Shown here piece after piece: positions 1 to 8,780 of a DNA stretch of 20,806 nucleotides. Source of the stretch: a virus; IMG/VR virus record IMGVR_UViG_3300009141_000007, positions 1 to 20,806 of that record; one strand, written 5' to 3'. The notes beneath the pieces were generated by a model that worked only from the letters and a program-made list of their open reading frames with translations, searched no databases and was not told where the DNA came from. The translations under genes and the position numbers were made by a program. The first letter of the stretch is position 1; each line of letters begins with the position of its first letter.

Positions 1-1
1 A

Positions 2-1171
2 TTAGTAACTTATTCCTTACATACACCTTTGGGGGGTCAGTCAGAACAAGAAAGAGTACATGCTTATCGTGTGTATAGGCAGTTAGGAGATAAAGATTCC
101 GATATTGTTTTTTTCGAGGAGACAGATCAAAGTTTACTTCTAGCTTGGCAAGATGCGTTCAAAGACGCTCCGGAGGGGTATGGTCCCATCCAAAGACTAA
201 GGGTTAATGAAGAAACAAAACAGATACTGCCAACCATAGTTATAGGGGACCGTGAGTTAATTGCTAGGCATTTATATCTAAAACAAGGCGCACCTAAAAA
301 GCACACCTTAAGTCCCGTAGTAGAAAAATATCTTGGATCAGATTACAAAAACAACAAACTAGTTAGGAAAGCTTTACTTGTTAATGGTAGAGATCTTCCG
401 GAAACGATGTCTTTTTCTTTTGGTGCTACAGATTCCGTTATAACAAAACTTGATATAACTAGTAATGAATCTTATTTGACAATGCTTAGAGATGCTCAGG
501 AAAGTATATTAAGTAATCTGCGTAAAAATAAATTTGAAAAGAAGTCTAATCCTACAAGACCAGAATCTATATTAGAACTTATTAATACAGAGACTAGTGA
601 GGGGTCATCGAGATCGGTCAAGGACGTACTCAAAGGATTAGTTTCTGGTTTTGTAGCTGATGAGGAAACAAGACTCAAGAGAATATTAGTAACTTCAGAC
701 GAGATAACCTCAGACTTGCTAACTCCAGCAATACTAGATAAGTTTAAAAGATTGCATGTAAACGCTACAGTAGAAACTTTGCCATTATTTCAATATAGTG
801 GGTACAAGTTACTGGAACAAAAAGTAAAGTTTAACTTTAATGAGGTTCCTATATTTAGAAGTAAAGGAGAAAAGCTAGCCTCATCCTTTTATTCTGGCAC
901 TTATCAAATATTAGGATATAGCCATAATATTAGTTCAAAAGAACTAACATCAACGTTTACTTTAATGTCTATTCTCGATAAGGAGGATGTTGAAGCTATC
1001 TTAGAAGACGAGTCAGTATTCGGTGATGCCGACAAGGAGAGGCTATATAATATATTTAATGACTACCTTAAGACAGAGATACTTAAGAATCCGAACATCA
1101 TAACACCAGAAAATGTTTTTGGTGTTTTAGGCGAAGAGCAGAAAAACATAGTTAACCCCGGTCTTTTTTAA
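2..1171 (+). CDS. Baseplate hub protein, gp27/gpD-like (5'-truncated)
   Basis: This reading frame is open to the left edge of the window: nine codons before the TTG at 29 are free of stops, so the true start lies outside and the TTG is not a credible start. About 389 residues are visible. The best functional clue is near the C-terminus (about 887-970), where the protein reads F-Y-S-G-T-Y-Q-I-L-G-Y-S-H-N-I and then a T-S-T-F-T-L-M-S strand. This 'G-x-Y-x-V-x-x-x-x-H-x-I ... F-x-T-x-x-x-L' pattern is typical of the last beta-domain of tail hub proteins such as gp27, P2 gpD and Mu gp44. The next gene, one base away, encodes a spike protein, which is the usual hub-spike pairing. Such hubs form a trimer that joins the tail tube to the spike. 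The middle of the protein is charged and not recognisable. Family placement is inferred from this motif and the context. Confidence 0.7.
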   Translation, partial: LVTYSLHTPLGGQSEQERVHAYRVYRQLGDKDSDIVFFEETDQSLLLAWQDAFKDAPEGYGPIQRLRVNEETKQILPTIVIGDRELIARHLYLKQGAPKKHTLSPVVEKYLGSDYKNNKLVRKALLVNGRDLPETMSFSFGATDSVITKLDITSNESYLTMLRDAQESILSNLRKNKFEKKSNPTRPESILELINTETSEGSSRSVKDVLKGLVSGFVADEETRLKRILVTSDEITSDLLTPAILDKFKRLHVNATVETLPLFQYSGYKLLEQKVKFNFNEVPIFRSKGEKLASSFYSGTYQILGYSHNISSKELTSTFTLMSILDKEDVEAILEDESVFGDADKERLYNIFNDYLKTEILKNPNIITPENVFGVLGEEQKNIVNPGLF

Positions 1172-2170
1172 ATGGATATATTATTAGCAGAAGTAGTACC
1201 TTATAGTAAAGGAGGTATGCCTACTTCCTTAAATGTTAGATTTAAAGAGCTAAACCCAGAAACAGGTGAGATGCAACTACGAGGAGAGACTTTTCCAGTA
1301 ACGTACACATCACCTTATTGGACTGGGAATGAAGGAGGTATGGTATCCTTTCCTCAAGTTGGTACAGAAATTTTGATTTGTAAGGTTCGAGGGTCAGGAA
1401 CTTACTACTACCTACAGTCTGTAGTAGACAATGCCTCATTAAGTAGAACAGACAAAAACCTAAGAAGAGCTTCGGGAGTACCTATGAAAAAGACATTCAT
1501 GGGTGAGAGGGGATCAGGACTTGTGATCAATGATGAGTTTTCTAAAGACTATCAAAACATAGGAGTCCAACTTAAATCAGCTACAGGGAAGAAGGTAACA
1601 CTAAATGACTCCCCTCAGATTGATGGTGTAGCTATAACTAACGGGTTGGGTGATTACTTAAAGATGATGGCAAAGCCAATAAATAGTCTTATTGGAAAAG
1701 TCAGGTCTTTTGTTCTTAGAATGAAGTATGATATTGATATTCTTAGCGACGAAGGTAGAATTCATATTGAAAATCTTCCCAACGCAGATAACATAAACAT
1801 AGTTAACAATGGAGGAAATCCGACAATACTAGGAGTTACTACTTACGATCCCCAAAAGGGTAATATCAACCTACAGACAGAAGTTAATGATATTAACCTA
1901 TTTGCTAAAGGTCCACAAGGAAGAATATTCATTAAGTGCTTAAACAAAGCTACGGGAGTACTAAACCTTATAGATCTTGAAACCGCAGGTCTTGGTTCTA
2001 GGATAAGCATCAAGTCTGGTGGTAATTTAGACCTAGAAGCTATGGGGGACCTAAATATAAAAGCTACAGGTAACGTAAATATTCAAGGTACTCAAATACA
2101 CCTAAACTCTTTACCTATAATAAGCAAACCTGAGATAGACAACTACTTAAACTTAGGTGTGGAGATTTAA
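1172..2170 (+). CDS. Baseplate central spike protein, gp5/gpV-like, without lysozyme domain
   Basis: The 332-residue product resembles the membrane-piercing spike of contractile tails. Residues 1 to about 90 look like the N-terminal OB-fold, including a P-Q-V-G-T-E-I-L-I strand of the type found in gp5, gpV and VgrG. The C-terminal part, about residues 190-312, is a run of short beta-strands; residues 284-312 show a clear eight-residue-type repeat (G-N-L-D-L, G-D-L-N-I, G-N-V-N-I, G-T-Q-I-H-L) as in the triple-stranded beta-helix of T4 gp5C and VgrG. No lysozyme catalytic region lies between the two, unlike T4 gp5 (575 residues). The ATG follows the hub stop codon directly and has no obvious ribosome binding site, so translation probably depends on coupling. 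No PAAR tip gene follows. Confidence 0.8.
   Translation: MDILLAEVVPYSKGGMPTSLNVRFKELNPETGEMQLRGETFPVTYTSPYWTGNEGGMVSFPQVGTEILICKVRGSGTYYYLQSVVDNASLSRTDKNLRRASGVPMKKTFMGERGSGLVINDEFSKDYQNIGVQLKSATGKKVTLNDSPQIDGVAITNGLGDYLKMMAKPINSLIGKVRSFVLRMKYDIDILSDEGRIHIENLPNADNINIVNNGGNPTILGVTTYDPQKGNINLQTEVNDINLFAKGPQGRIFIKCLNKATGVLNLIDLETAGLGSRISIKSGGNLDLEAMGDLNIKATGNVNIQGTQIHLNSLPIISKPEIDNYLNLGVEI
2161..2164 (+). promoter_or_regulatory. Ribosome binding site for the hydrolase gene
   Basis: GGAG lies nine bases before the ATG at 2174 and inside the last codons of the spike gene. It supports the chosen start. Confidence 0.6.
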
Positions 2171-2173
2171 AAA

Positions 2174-5100
2174 ATGGCAAGCAGTGAAAGCATTTCTGGA
2201 GATTTAGGAAAAGCAGTTGATGGTATTGATGGTGCTAGTGATTTCCTAGACGATGCATCTAAAACTATTAGCGACCCAGTAGGAGCATTAGCAGAACAGC
2301 ACGGAATACCTCCGTGTCTGTTAAAGCTAGGTAAGCAAGTATTAAGTAAATTGTCAAGCTCCATACTAGGAGGAATCTCTGCTTCTATGATAGGTGGTTC
2401 AGAGAAGTCTCAAAACTGGTTACAAAGATTCACTGCTTGGGTAGCTAATGTGGGTGGTTTTTTTGAAACTCCAACAGAACAGGGGACCTCTTGGTTAGAG
2501 TTAGATCTTCCCGGATTCGGGGCGAGCTTGTCAGATCTAGCTGGTGCCTTTGATGCGGTAAGCGATTTAGCCGACGATGTTTCGGATGCTTTAAAGTGTA
2601 TAAAAGACTTTCATGATTCTTTAAATCCACCGAAATCTTCTCTTTCCGAGGAAAGCATAAGAGCTTCCTTTAGCCCAGCGATGAACGCTAGAGCAGATCT
2701 CCATAGAGAGTTATTAGCCGCTATTGATGATTCTCTGTCAGATATTAACGATATTTTAGAGGAGAGGAGACTAGATCCTAGCTTAGAGCCGACACTAGGG
2801 TCTGACGATCCCGGATTAGATGAGGAAGTGTTTAGGCTTGTGTATGGTCCTCCTTTGTCTCAGAGAGGTCAATACACTCTAACTAGTGATGGCTTGTACT
2901 ACGACTCACAAACAAGTGGATTAGACCCTATTAACTTAGCCATTTCTGGCACTGTAGCTCCCGGAGATGTGTGGAAGTACGACTACGATCCAAACTTAGG
3001 TGGGCGAGGAGATTCCGTTAGCCTAAGAGCGTTAGAAGTATTTAAGGACAATATCTTTGATATTAACATTATTGATGATAGTGCAGGATTACAGAAATTC
3101 TACAACGGAGACACACCTCTCCAGATCCTAATACAACAAAGAGATAAACAACTTTCAGACTTATCCGGAGTACTAGTAGAATTTCAGCAGTCTTACGGTG
3201 ATGATTCTCAGATAACTAAAAACCACAGAGAGTCTATAATTACTGCTGCATCTAAGCATAATTTTGGCATTGATAAAAGAAAAAAACAGATCGAGGTTTA
3301 TGTAAAGGTTCCTACTCTGTACGGAGAAAATCCTGTAGTATCTCCCGGTAATGTCCCAATAAACGACTTCTCTCTTTTAGAGGAGTTAAATGTTTCCGTA
3401 GATCTAGAGAAACAAAAATCTCTAACGTTCAAACAAGGCGAAGTTAATGGTATCGTATTACCGATTAATCCTACCTTTGTTGCACCTACCGAAAAGGCAC
3501 CTACAGTAAGTTATAACCACTTAAACGTCCCTAATGTAGGGGTAGAGAGTATTACTAACGAATCAACATCGTCTGCGCCAACATTGTCCTTAGTTGATGG
3601 AATCTCTACAGAAGGTCTTGTAGCTATTTACAACTTCTTGGAAACTTCTAGAACTACCCCTTCGAGTTTAGAGTTTGCTGTTACAAACTCAGCAGGATCA
3701 AACAAGTACAACAACGCTCAACTAGCTGCTGCGAATGCTAAAGATGTTTTCAGGAAGGGTTTAGGAATTCCTTACTTGCAAGGGATTGCTAAAAACAAAT
3801 CAACAGATGTTACTTCTGCATCTGGTATGGGATCATTCTATAAACTACCAGATACTAAAGAGTTCCGAGAACTTACTTACAACAAAGAAGGATTTACTGT
3901 AGAGTTCTGGGCTCACGTTCCAGACTTGACGAGTTCTTCCGCTTGGGTTGATGGGGATTTATCCTCACTTACTAAGTGTGTTTTAGCTAGTGAGAATGTT
4001 GGGTCTAAAGAGAACTTTAAACCCCTTGACAATTTTGGCAATCTTAGAGATTTAGATTACTTAGAGTTAGACAGAGGAGATCAGTTTGTACAGGGTCTTA
4101 TAATAGGGTTTACTAGGGATAGGAGAATAACTCAAGACGCTGGCTACAGTAACCTAAACGAAGATAACTCTTCTGCTAATACAAAGTTCTTTATAGCACC
4201 AACACAATCTAGAGATCTTTCGAGTGCGTCTTGGATTAATAGTAGTGATTGTTTACAAGACACGACTTACTTAGGACACTCTGTAGACCTTAACACTACC
4301 ACAAATGGAAAGTCCTTTGGTGGAGTTTCAAGTGAGTTTGTATTGTGTACTATAACCGTGGATCCTGCCGAAGACTCCATTAGATTTTACGCAGATTCTG
4401 AGCTTATATCTGAAACAACCGTAACGGAAAGTTTTGGGCTAGCTAAAAAAGAGCCTTTAAACCTACCTAGTAGGTATATGAATAACAGTTTTGAGTACTC
4501 AAAAGATACTACAGATGCTCCGAGTACTTTACACGAAGGACCAAAACTAAACAACTTTTACACACCTTGGATTGTAGGGGGAGGCTATACGGATGGTATG
4601 GCTAACCACAATAACTTTTTAGGTGGAGACAGGGGTGGTAATACTAGCCCACTAAACGGCCATATCGGCAGTATGAAGTTCTACTCAAGAGCTATATCGG
4701 GAGAAGAGATTATTAGTAATTACAACACACAGAAAAGATTTTTCAAAGATATTGATTTAGATAAATCTTTATCTGTTACTGCTAAGTTTATTGATCAGTA
4801 CTATGGACCTCCTAACGAGGAGTACACCACGGCTCATCTTTTTGATTTTTACGAAGCCAAAGACAAACTGCCCGGAGGAAACCCTACCTATATTCAGTTC
4901 TATCCCGGAGGTGGAATTGGTGGTAGTAAAGCGGACTTTGCTGACACTTCAATTAAAGACTTTATAGATAATGGTATAAACGTAGTGGCTATAAACTACA
5001 GACTACTTAATACTACTGGAGAGTTAGCGGATGCTAACACATTCCCCATTAAGTATCCTTGGATGATTGCAGGAGAAGGGTTCGGATCCTCCAACGACTC

Positions 5101-6685
5101 CAGTGCTGCAATGCTTCCCATTAACGACAATACAAAACCACTTTTAACTTTATCTGGGGGTCCTGAAACAACAAACTTCAAATCTAGTTGGCAGGATGCT
5201 GCGAGAATTATTCAACATCTTAAGTATAACCACCGAAAGTACGGTGTAGACAAAAGTAAGATTATTGTAGGAGGTTCCTCTTTCGGAGCAGTTATCGCTA
5301 ACTGGGTTACGTGGGCACCTGATTTCGCAGCAACTAAATCTCAAACGAATGATCCTGTATTATGGGAATCCACTGAGGTGTATGCTGGTGTATTTGGAGC
5401 TACTGCTTTTAGTGTAGAAAACTTTTACAGAGTAGAGAGCTTTGTAGATGCTAACGCTAAGGGTTATGGAAACTCAGGAGGAAAAACTATCTATGATATT
5501 TCTGGCTCAGTTTATGTGCCTAAAGGAACTGTCGGAGAATCTTATGAAGTAGCATCTCCTACCTCTGGAACAGACTACGAGCCCGGATTTAAGAGTGCTC
5601 AGCTTGAAGATCTTGAAGACAAAACCAAATATGCACTAGGAACACTCCTTCAAAATAGAGACATTAGGGTTGGTGTAGCTACTACGTATAATACTTACGA
5701 TGATGTAGAAAACTTCTCGGATTGGAGTTCTATTCCGGGACTTAAAGCCAACCACGAACAACTTAACATGGATTGGAGAGCTAGGGTTTATTGGAGTGGG
5801 GATAGGCACTCAGTCTCAGCAGGGGACTTTGGAGATCCAACTTTTGGTTTGGATCATCTAAAGTTTGGTAAGCCAGAAAATGAAAATATCCCTGCTCTAT
5901 ATCGAGCAGGTACTATGAGTACGTCTGCTGCTAACTTAGAAGCTATATCTGATTGGAAGGTAGTATTAAGTGAAGATGCTCTAACAACATTCAGTTCTAC
6001 CTTTGGTGTAGACATATTAACGTTCTTACCAGATACTTCTAGTTTGAATGACTACTATAACGCTAGCGCTACTACAGTAGTCAACGGTATCCCGCTTTCA
6101 GCTTACCAAACTATCGTCTCAAACACACCTCAAGTAAGCGCAGTCCTTGATTTTAGTGGTTTTAATTTTGGTCCTCCGAATGCAGGAAGAGAAAATGAGT
6201 GGGACGTTAGTAATATAAATATTAATCATGGTGGGTCTGGTAAAGTTATTAACCCTTTTGCAAACATTGACCTTAGTGGACCCAGTGGAAAAATACAGGA
6301 CTCTTCCGCTGTTGGTCTTGGTGGGTATTGGAATGATAGGTGGGTTACTAGAGATGTTCACGATGCTGCGTTTAGTATACAAGCAGCGGAAAAGCTAAAG
6401 ACTGCTTACTCATCAGAAACCCACCAATTACATACATCATGTATTCATACTAACCCTGAAGTGTACATAAGACCCGGATACTTATCTGATTTAGAGTCTG
6501 CTCTTTTATCTGTACCTCCTACAAATAGCTTAGGAGAACCTAACACGGAAACCTTTCAGATCTTGAGTGAGAGAGAGAATGTGAATTGGGTGATTGAAGT
6601 TTTAGCTAGAGACATAGATTATTTTGCTGATAAAGTTGGAACCTTAGCTGTCCTACCAGACGGACCAGACAAAATAGTAACATAG
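2174..6685 (+). CDS. Large tail-associated protein with LamG-like and alpha/beta-hydrolase (carbohydrate-esterase type) regions
   Basis: This 1503-residue protein starts at an ATG with a GGAG site. Residues 1 to about 230 are Asp/Ser-rich with amphipathic helices and are probably an attachment region. Residues about 481-855 look like a concanavalin/LamG sandwich: G-L-V-A-I-Y-N-F at 481-488, G-F-T-V-E-F-W at 573-579, and a closing G-H-I-G-S-M-K-F-Y-S-R-A-I-S block from 829. Residues about 895-1480 look like an alpha/beta-hydrolase: oxyanion-type Y-P-G-G-G at 910-914, a V-V-A-I-N-Y-R strand, and the nucleophile elbow G-S-S-F-G at 1034-1038 (Ser1036). The elbow is preceded by a Y-G-V-D-K-S-K-I-I-V-G strand and followed by D-P-V-L-W-E-S-T, as in sugar-esterase/carboxylesterase relatives. 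Asp1394 or Asp1397 and one of His1417, 1420 or 1425 are candidate triad partners. A long insertion (about 1070-1390) separates the elbow from them. It sits between spike and wedge genes, so it is probably a virion enzyme acting on surface glycans. Substrate and activity are inference. Confidence 0.7.
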   Translation: MASSESISGDLGKAVDGIDGASDFLDDASKTISDPVGALAEQHGIPPCLLKLGKQVLSKLSSSILGGISASMIGGSEKSQNWLQRFTAWVANVGGFFETPTEQGTSWLELDLPGFGASLSDLAGAFDAVSDLADDVSDALKCIKDFHDSLNPPKSSLSEESIRASFSPAMNARADLHRELLAAIDDSLSDINDILEERRLDPSLEPTLGSDDPGLDEEVFRLVYGPPLSQRGQYTLTSDGLYYDSQTSGLDPINLAISGTVAPGDVWKYDYDPNLGGRGDSVSLRALEVFKDNIFDINIIDDSAGLQKFYNGDTPLQILIQQRDKQLSDLSGVLVEFQQSYGDDSQITKNHRESIITAASKHNFGIDKRKKQIEVYVKVPTLYGENPVVSPGNVPINDFSLLEELNVSVDLEKQKSLTFKQGEVNGIVLPINPTFVAPTEKAPTVSYNHLNVPNVGVESITNESTSSAPTLSLVDGISTEGLVAIYNFLETSRTTPSSLEFAVTNSAGSNKYNNAQLAAANAKDVFRKGLGIPYLQGIAKNKSTDVTSASGMGSFYKLPDTKEFRELTYNKEGFTVEFWAHVPDLTSSSAWVDGDLSSLTKCVLASENVGSKENFKPLDNFGNLRDLDYLELDRGDQFVQGLIIGFTRDRRITQDAGYSNLNEDNSSANTKFFIAPTQSRDLSSASWINSSDCLQDTTYLGHSVDLNTTTNGKSFGGVSSEFVLCTITVDPAEDSIRFYADSELISETTVTESFGLAKKEPLNLPSRYMNNSFEYSKDTTDAPSTLHEGPKLNNFYTPWIVGGGYTDGMANHNNFLGGDRGGNTSPLNGHIGSMKFYSRAISGEEIISNYNTQKRFFKDIDLDKSLSVTAKFIDQYYGPPNEEYTTAHLFDFYEAKDKLPGGNPTYIQFYPGGGIGGSKADFADTSIKDFIDNGINVVAINYRLLNTTGELADANTFPIKYPWMIAGEGFGSSNDSSAAMLPINDNTKPLLTLSGGPETTNFKSSWQDAARIIQHLKYNHRKYGVDKSKIIVGGSSFGAVIANWVTWAPDFAATKSQTNDPVLWESTEVYAGVFGATAFSVENFYRVESFVDANAKGYGNSGGKTIYDISGSVYVPKGTVGESYEVASPTSGTDYEPGFKSAQLEDLEDKTKYALGTLLQNRDIRVGVATTYNTYDDVENFSDWSSIPGLKANHEQLNMDWRARVYWSGDRHSVSAGDFGDPTFGLDHLKFGKPENENIPALYRAGTMSTSAANLEAISDWKVVLSEDALTTFSSTFGVDILTFLPDTSSLNDYYNASATTVVNGIPLSAYQTIVSNTPQVSAVLDFSGFNFGPPNAGRENEWDVSNININHGGSGKVINPFANIDLSGPSGKIQDSSAVGLGGYWNDRWVTRDVHDAAFSIQAAEKLKTAYSSETHQLHTSCIHTNPEVYIRPGYLSDLESALLSVPPTNSLGEPNTETFQILSERENVNWVIEVLARDIDYFADKVGTLAVLPDGPDKIVT

Positions 6686-6698
6686 CACTATATAAGAT

Positions 6699-6703
6699 AG
6701 GAG
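6699..6703 (+). promoter_or_regulatory. Ribosome binding site for the gp25-like gene
   Basis: AGGAG lies seven bases before the ATG at 6711. It is the clearest Shine-Dalgarno site in the window, in a 25-base gap that is also the longest intergenic stretch here. The gap holds no hairpin terminator. Confidence 0.7.
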
Positions 6704-6710
6704 TTTAACT

Positions 6711-7178
6711 ATGGCAACAAATCAAACAGTAACGGTTTATGGAGGACAACCAACACAACCGAATAAAGCACAAGCAACATCCAAAAAGGATAGATTTGTT
6801 GGACTTAACTTCCCTTTAGGATCAAGAAAAGAGGTAGGAGGGTATTTCTCTAGAACTACCGATGTAACCTCGGTAAGAGCAGCAATAAAACAACTTACGC
6901 AGACAGAAAGAGGGGAGAGGGTAATGCTTCCAGATTTCGGAGTTAGCTTAAGGAGGTTCTTATTTCAGCCTTTAGACGAGAATACATTTGATGGTATTAA
7001 GAGAGAAGTATCTACTTCTTTTAAAAAGTATATAATTGGAGCAACTTTACTAAAACTCTCTGTCTTCCCACTGAATATAACTGGTCCTAGTGGAGGAAAC
7101 TCCTTAAAATTAATATTACTCTTTAGTTTAGATAAAGAGGATTCAATCATATCAGAAGTAGAGGTTAAATTAATTTAA
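6711..7178 (+). CDS. Baseplate wedge protein, gp25-like (GPW/gp25 family)
   Basis: The 155-residue product carries the signature of the small wedge protein family that includes T4 gp25, P2 gpW and type VI secretion TssE. After a polar N-terminal tail it has an S-V-R-A-A-I-K-Q-L segment, then T-E-R-G-E-R-V-M-L-P-D-F-G at 65-77 and L-R-R-F-L-F at 80-85. This equals the family's 'T-x-x-G-E-R-x-x-x-P-x-F-G ... L-x-x-x-L-F' core. The rest is an alternating helix and strand pattern ending in S-E-V-E-V-K-L-I. In characterised phages this protein helps join the wedge to the hub and to the first sheath ring. It is followed, with a TAATG overlap, by the gp6-like gene, the standard partner. The N-terminal 40 residues, rich in Gln, Thr and Lys, are longer than in the minimal family members. 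Confidence 0.9.
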   Translation: MATNQTVTVYGGQPTQPNKAQATSKKDRFVGLNFPLGSRKEVGGYFSRTTDVTSVRAAIKQLTQTERGERVMLPDFGVSLRRFLFQPLDENTFDGIKREVSTSFKKYIIGATLLKLSVFPLNITGPSGGNSLKLILLFSLDKEDSIISEVEVKLI

Positions 7179-8764
7179 TGAAATTTACAACAAATATTAG
7201 CTCAGACTTTCTAAAGTTAGCTAAAATGCCAGAGAAGAGTAAACCTTCTCTTATTAACTTTGCCGCAACAGATTTTGATACGTTGAAGGCTGAATTAATC
7301 TCCTACGTTAAAGCAGTTTATCCTACTGACTACAATTACTTTGCAGAGTCAGATTTAGGTATGATGCTTTTAGAGCTTGTAGCGTATATGGGGTCAGTAA
7401 ACTCTATGAAGGTTGACATGTTAGCTAACGAAAGCTTTTTAGAAACTGCCGTACAGAGAGAAAGTGTAAAAAAGCTATTAGACTTAGTTGGAGTTAACCT
7501 CAAAGGACCTTTATCTTCAGCCGCTGACATAGAAGTTACGTTTGATAATGCTTCCACTGAGTATACTATTACCCCAGAGAACAGAGTTTTTACTACCACT
7601 TCTCCTGAGGATGGAGGACAAGTTACTTTTACTTTGTATAAAGTAGTAGATGGTAAAGTTGATACTGCTAATAGTAACGGAAATATAAACTTGTACGATA
7701 TAGAAGCAGACCCTTCTGTAGATGCCTTAAACCCTGTAGGCTTTAGCAATTTAGCAGTACAGGAAGGATCCTTAGTTTCTGAGTCTGGCACATTTGCTTC
7801 TACAGAAGGAGTAAAGACAATCTCTCTAGCTAATACACCTGTGGTTGAAGGAAGTATTCAAGTTTTTATAACCTCAGATAACGCATCTATTGATGGGGCA
7901 TTTACAGAAGTTCCTAGTATCTTCCAAGCCTCTGGAATATCAGACAAGGTATTTGAGGTTGTTAGTGATAGTGATTTTAGATCAACCGTTGTTTTTGGCG
8001 AAGGCACTGTTTCAGTATCTCCGGGAGTATCTGATACTTACTTTGTAACATATAGAGTAGGGGGAGGAGTTAGAGGTAATGTTATATCTAATGCTATTAC
8101 AGGATCCTTAAATACAGTTGAAGGTCCTACTGGGCAAATCACCAACCCGACACCAGCAACAGGGGGAGCTAACGCAGAAACAATAGAACACGCTAAAAGG
8201 TGGGGTCCTCTAACCTTCGCTAGACAAGACAGGGTAGTAACTATAGAAGATTACGTATCTTTTTCTAATAACTTTGTAAGCGATTTTGGAACAGTAGGAA
8301 AAGCCACAGCAACTACTAGAAAAGCATACTCTTCAGGAAACGTGATTGATTTATATATCCTTGAAAAGGCATCTGACAATCAGCTACAAAAAGCCACTCC
8401 AAACTTTAAGATCAATCTTCTTGAGAGTCTAGACACTAAGAAGATGATTACAGATGAGGTAGTAGTTTCTGATGGATTAATTAGAACCTTAGATTTGGTT
8501 GTAACTATTCGATTGGATAAGAAGCTAGAGCCTAACGAGTCTGTAATAATGTCTAAAGTAAGGGACAAGATTTTAGCTTTCTTAAGTATTGATAATCGAG
8601 ATATGGGTGACAACCTAAACCTAGCAGACCTAAACAGATCTATTTTCGAGGTAGAAGAGATTAGATTCTCTAACATTGATAACCTCTCAGAAGATGTTGA
8701 TGTTGAATTTAACGAGATTATACAACTAAACAACCTCACTATTAGAGCGGATTACTTAGAGTAA
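7178..8764 (+). CDS. Baseplate wedge protein, gp6/gpJ-like (Baseplate_J family)
   Basis: The 528-residue product fits the gp6/gpJ/TssF wedge family. The N-terminus has D-F-D-T-L-K (32-37), then G-M-M-L-L-E-L-V-A-Y (61-70), and an N-E-S-F-L-E-T-A-V-Q-R-E-S-V block (84-97) leading to L-V-G-V. This is the classic helical start of the family. Around residues 337-359 it has H-A-K-R-W-G-P and the A-R-Q-D-R-V-V-T-I-E-D-Y motif found at the central domain of gpJ-type proteins. The C-terminal part is beta-rich. In known baseplates two copies of this protein pair with one gp7/gpI to form the iris-like core bundle. Its start codon overlaps the stop of the gp25-like gene; a possible GAGG at 7161-7164 is rather far from the start, so coupled translation is likely. 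Confidence 0.88.
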   Translation: MKFTTNISSDFLKLAKMPEKSKPSLINFAATDFDTLKAELISYVKAVYPTDYNYFAESDLGMMLLELVAYMGSVNSMKVDMLANESFLETAVQRESVKKLLDLVGVNLKGPLSSAADIEVTFDNASTEYTITPENRVFTTTSPEDGGQVTFTLYKVVDGKVDTANSNGNINLYDIEADPSVDALNPVGFSNLAVQEGSLVSESGTFASTEGVKTISLANTPVVEGSIQVFITSDNASIDGAFTEVPSIFQASGISDKVFEVVSDSDFRSTVVFGEGTVSVSPGVSDTYFVTYRVGGGVRGNVISNAITGSLNTVEGPTGQITNPTPATGGANAETIEHAKRWGPLTFARQDRVVTIEDYVSFSNNFVSDFGTVGKATATTRKAYSSGNVIDLYILEKASDNQLQKATPNFKINLLESLDTKKMITDEVVVSDGLIRTLDLVVTIRLDKKLEPNESVIMSKVRDKILAFLSIDNRDMGDNLNLADLNRSIFEVEEIRFSNIDNLSEDVDVEFNEIIQLNNLTIRADYLE

Positions 8765-8780
8765 CACATCCATATAAAAA

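Noticed and set aside
29-31. TTG as the start codon of the first gene
   Set aside because: The frame is open through nine more codons to the window edge, no ribosome binding site precedes it, and the visible part lacks a full hub N-terminus. The gene is cut by the window.
6686-6710. Possible terminator or promoter between the hydrolase and gp25-like genes
   Set aside because: The 25-base gap has no inverted repeat or T-run and no convincing -10/-35 pair. It only holds a ribosome binding site.
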